A stretch of DNA of 6,405 bases from Acidobacteriota bacterium (GTDB lineage: Bacteria > Acidobacteriota > Terriglobia > Terriglobales > Acidobacteriaceae), in assembly GCA_021805955.1 (NCBI GenBank), contig JAJZDO010001060.1, positions 1 to 6,405 on the forward strand. The letters run 5' to 3'. A model generated the notes under the pieces. It saw only the letters and a program-made list of their open reading frames with translations. It was not told the DNA's origin and ran no database searches. This document shows, piece after piece, positions 6,087 through 6,405 of the stretch (positions within the stretch are counted from its first letter, which is position 1; every line of letters starts with the position of its first letter). The position numbers and the translations under genes were made by a program.

Positions 6087-6405
6087 CCGGCACTCTTACC
6101 ATGCTCACGGCCTTGCCCGCAGTCGGCGCCATCGTTGCCGGGTTTTCCGGCAAGCGCGCTCGTTGGGTCGCTGTGGGTGTTTCGCTGATCGCTCTTGTTG
6201 CCACGCTCTGGGTATGGTTCTCGGTCGGAGCCAGCGGCCAGATGGCTTTTGTCGAACGCACCATCTGGGTACCCGATCTTGGTATCGAATACCACCTCGG
6301 AGTCGATGGGCTTGGCGCTTTGATGCTGGCGCTGTCGGCTCTTGTCACGCTCATCTCGGTTTCGGCTTCACGTTCGGTCAAGCATCAGTCGGGCCTGTAT
6401 TTTGC
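6083..6405 (+). CDS. nuoM: NuoM, NADH-quinone oxidoreductase subunit M (ND4), 5' part
   Basis: The first 107 codons of an antiporter-like membrane subunit are visible; the frame runs off the window end with no stop. Hydrophobic segments lie near 6-21, 28-47 and 77-92. The stretch from Glu58 to Gly76, with IWVPDLGIEYHLGVDGLG (61-78), is the N-terminal signature of NuoM, in which an aromatic and proline lead into YHLGVDG. This separates it from NuoN and NuoL. NuoM pumps protons as the middle antiporter module, next to NuoL. The start overlaps the nuoL stop (ATGA). The catalytic lysines and the essential glutamate lie beyond the window, so functionality cannot be judged. Family length is about 500 residues, so roughly four fifths is missing. 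Confidence 0.93.
   Translation, partial: MTGTLTMLTALPAVGAIVAGFSGKRARWVAVGVSLIALVATLWVWFSVGASGQMAFVERTIWVPDLGIEYHLGVDGLGALMLALSALVTLISVSASRSVKHQSGLYF

Overview
The window is the middle of a respiratory complex I (NADH:quinone oxidoreductase, NDH-1) operon. All genes lie on the + strand. They run from the last codons of nuoC through nuoD, nuoI, nuoH, nuoJ, nuoK and nuoL into the first third or so of nuoM. Moderately high GC (by eye in the upper 50s percent, not counted), the protein wording and the compact gene order suggest a Gram-negative soil or sediment bacterium. Acidobacteriota (Terriglobia-like) is my best guess, but this rests on recall of family sequences and not on a search. Verrucomicrobiota or a related phylum is possible.

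Layout: 1-116 is the nuoC tail. 113-1267 is nuoD, the quinone-site subunit. 1293-1934 is nuoI, with two 4Fe-4S clusters and an unusual Ala/Lys/Glu tail. 1931-3133 is nuoH, the membrane subunit at the quinone cavity. 3167-3679 is nuoJ, 3676-3984 is nuoK, 3984-6086 is nuoL, and 6083 to the end is partial nuoM. Five of the seven junctions overlap (ATGA, GTGA or TAATG), so translation is probably coupled. The two real gaps, D-I (25 nt) and H-J (33 nt), are each bridged by a tiny reading frame. The window has no gene-free stretch over 300 bases, and I see no promoter, terminator, RNA gene, mobile element or CRISPR.

NuoC, D and I form the hydrophilic connecting arm that carries electrons to quinone at the NuoD/NuoH interface. 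NuoH, J, K, L and M form the membrane arm that couples this to proton pumping. The residues expected for quinone binding (NuoD His35/Tyr84), iron-sulfur ligation (NuoI, eight Cys) and proton translocation (NuoK Glu35/Glu74; NuoL Glu165, Lys260, Lys436) are all present, so the complex looks functional.

The main point of interest is what is missing. The NADH-oxidising module NuoE-F-G, which sits between nuoD and nuoH in the classic 14-gene operon, is absent, and nuoI has moved ahead of nuoH. This fits an 11-subunit type of complex I that takes electrons from another donor, such as ferredoxin, or borrows NuoEFG encoded elsewhere. The NuoI tail is a candidate adaptation to that, but this is inference. 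I found no clearly new biological system beyond this variant complex.
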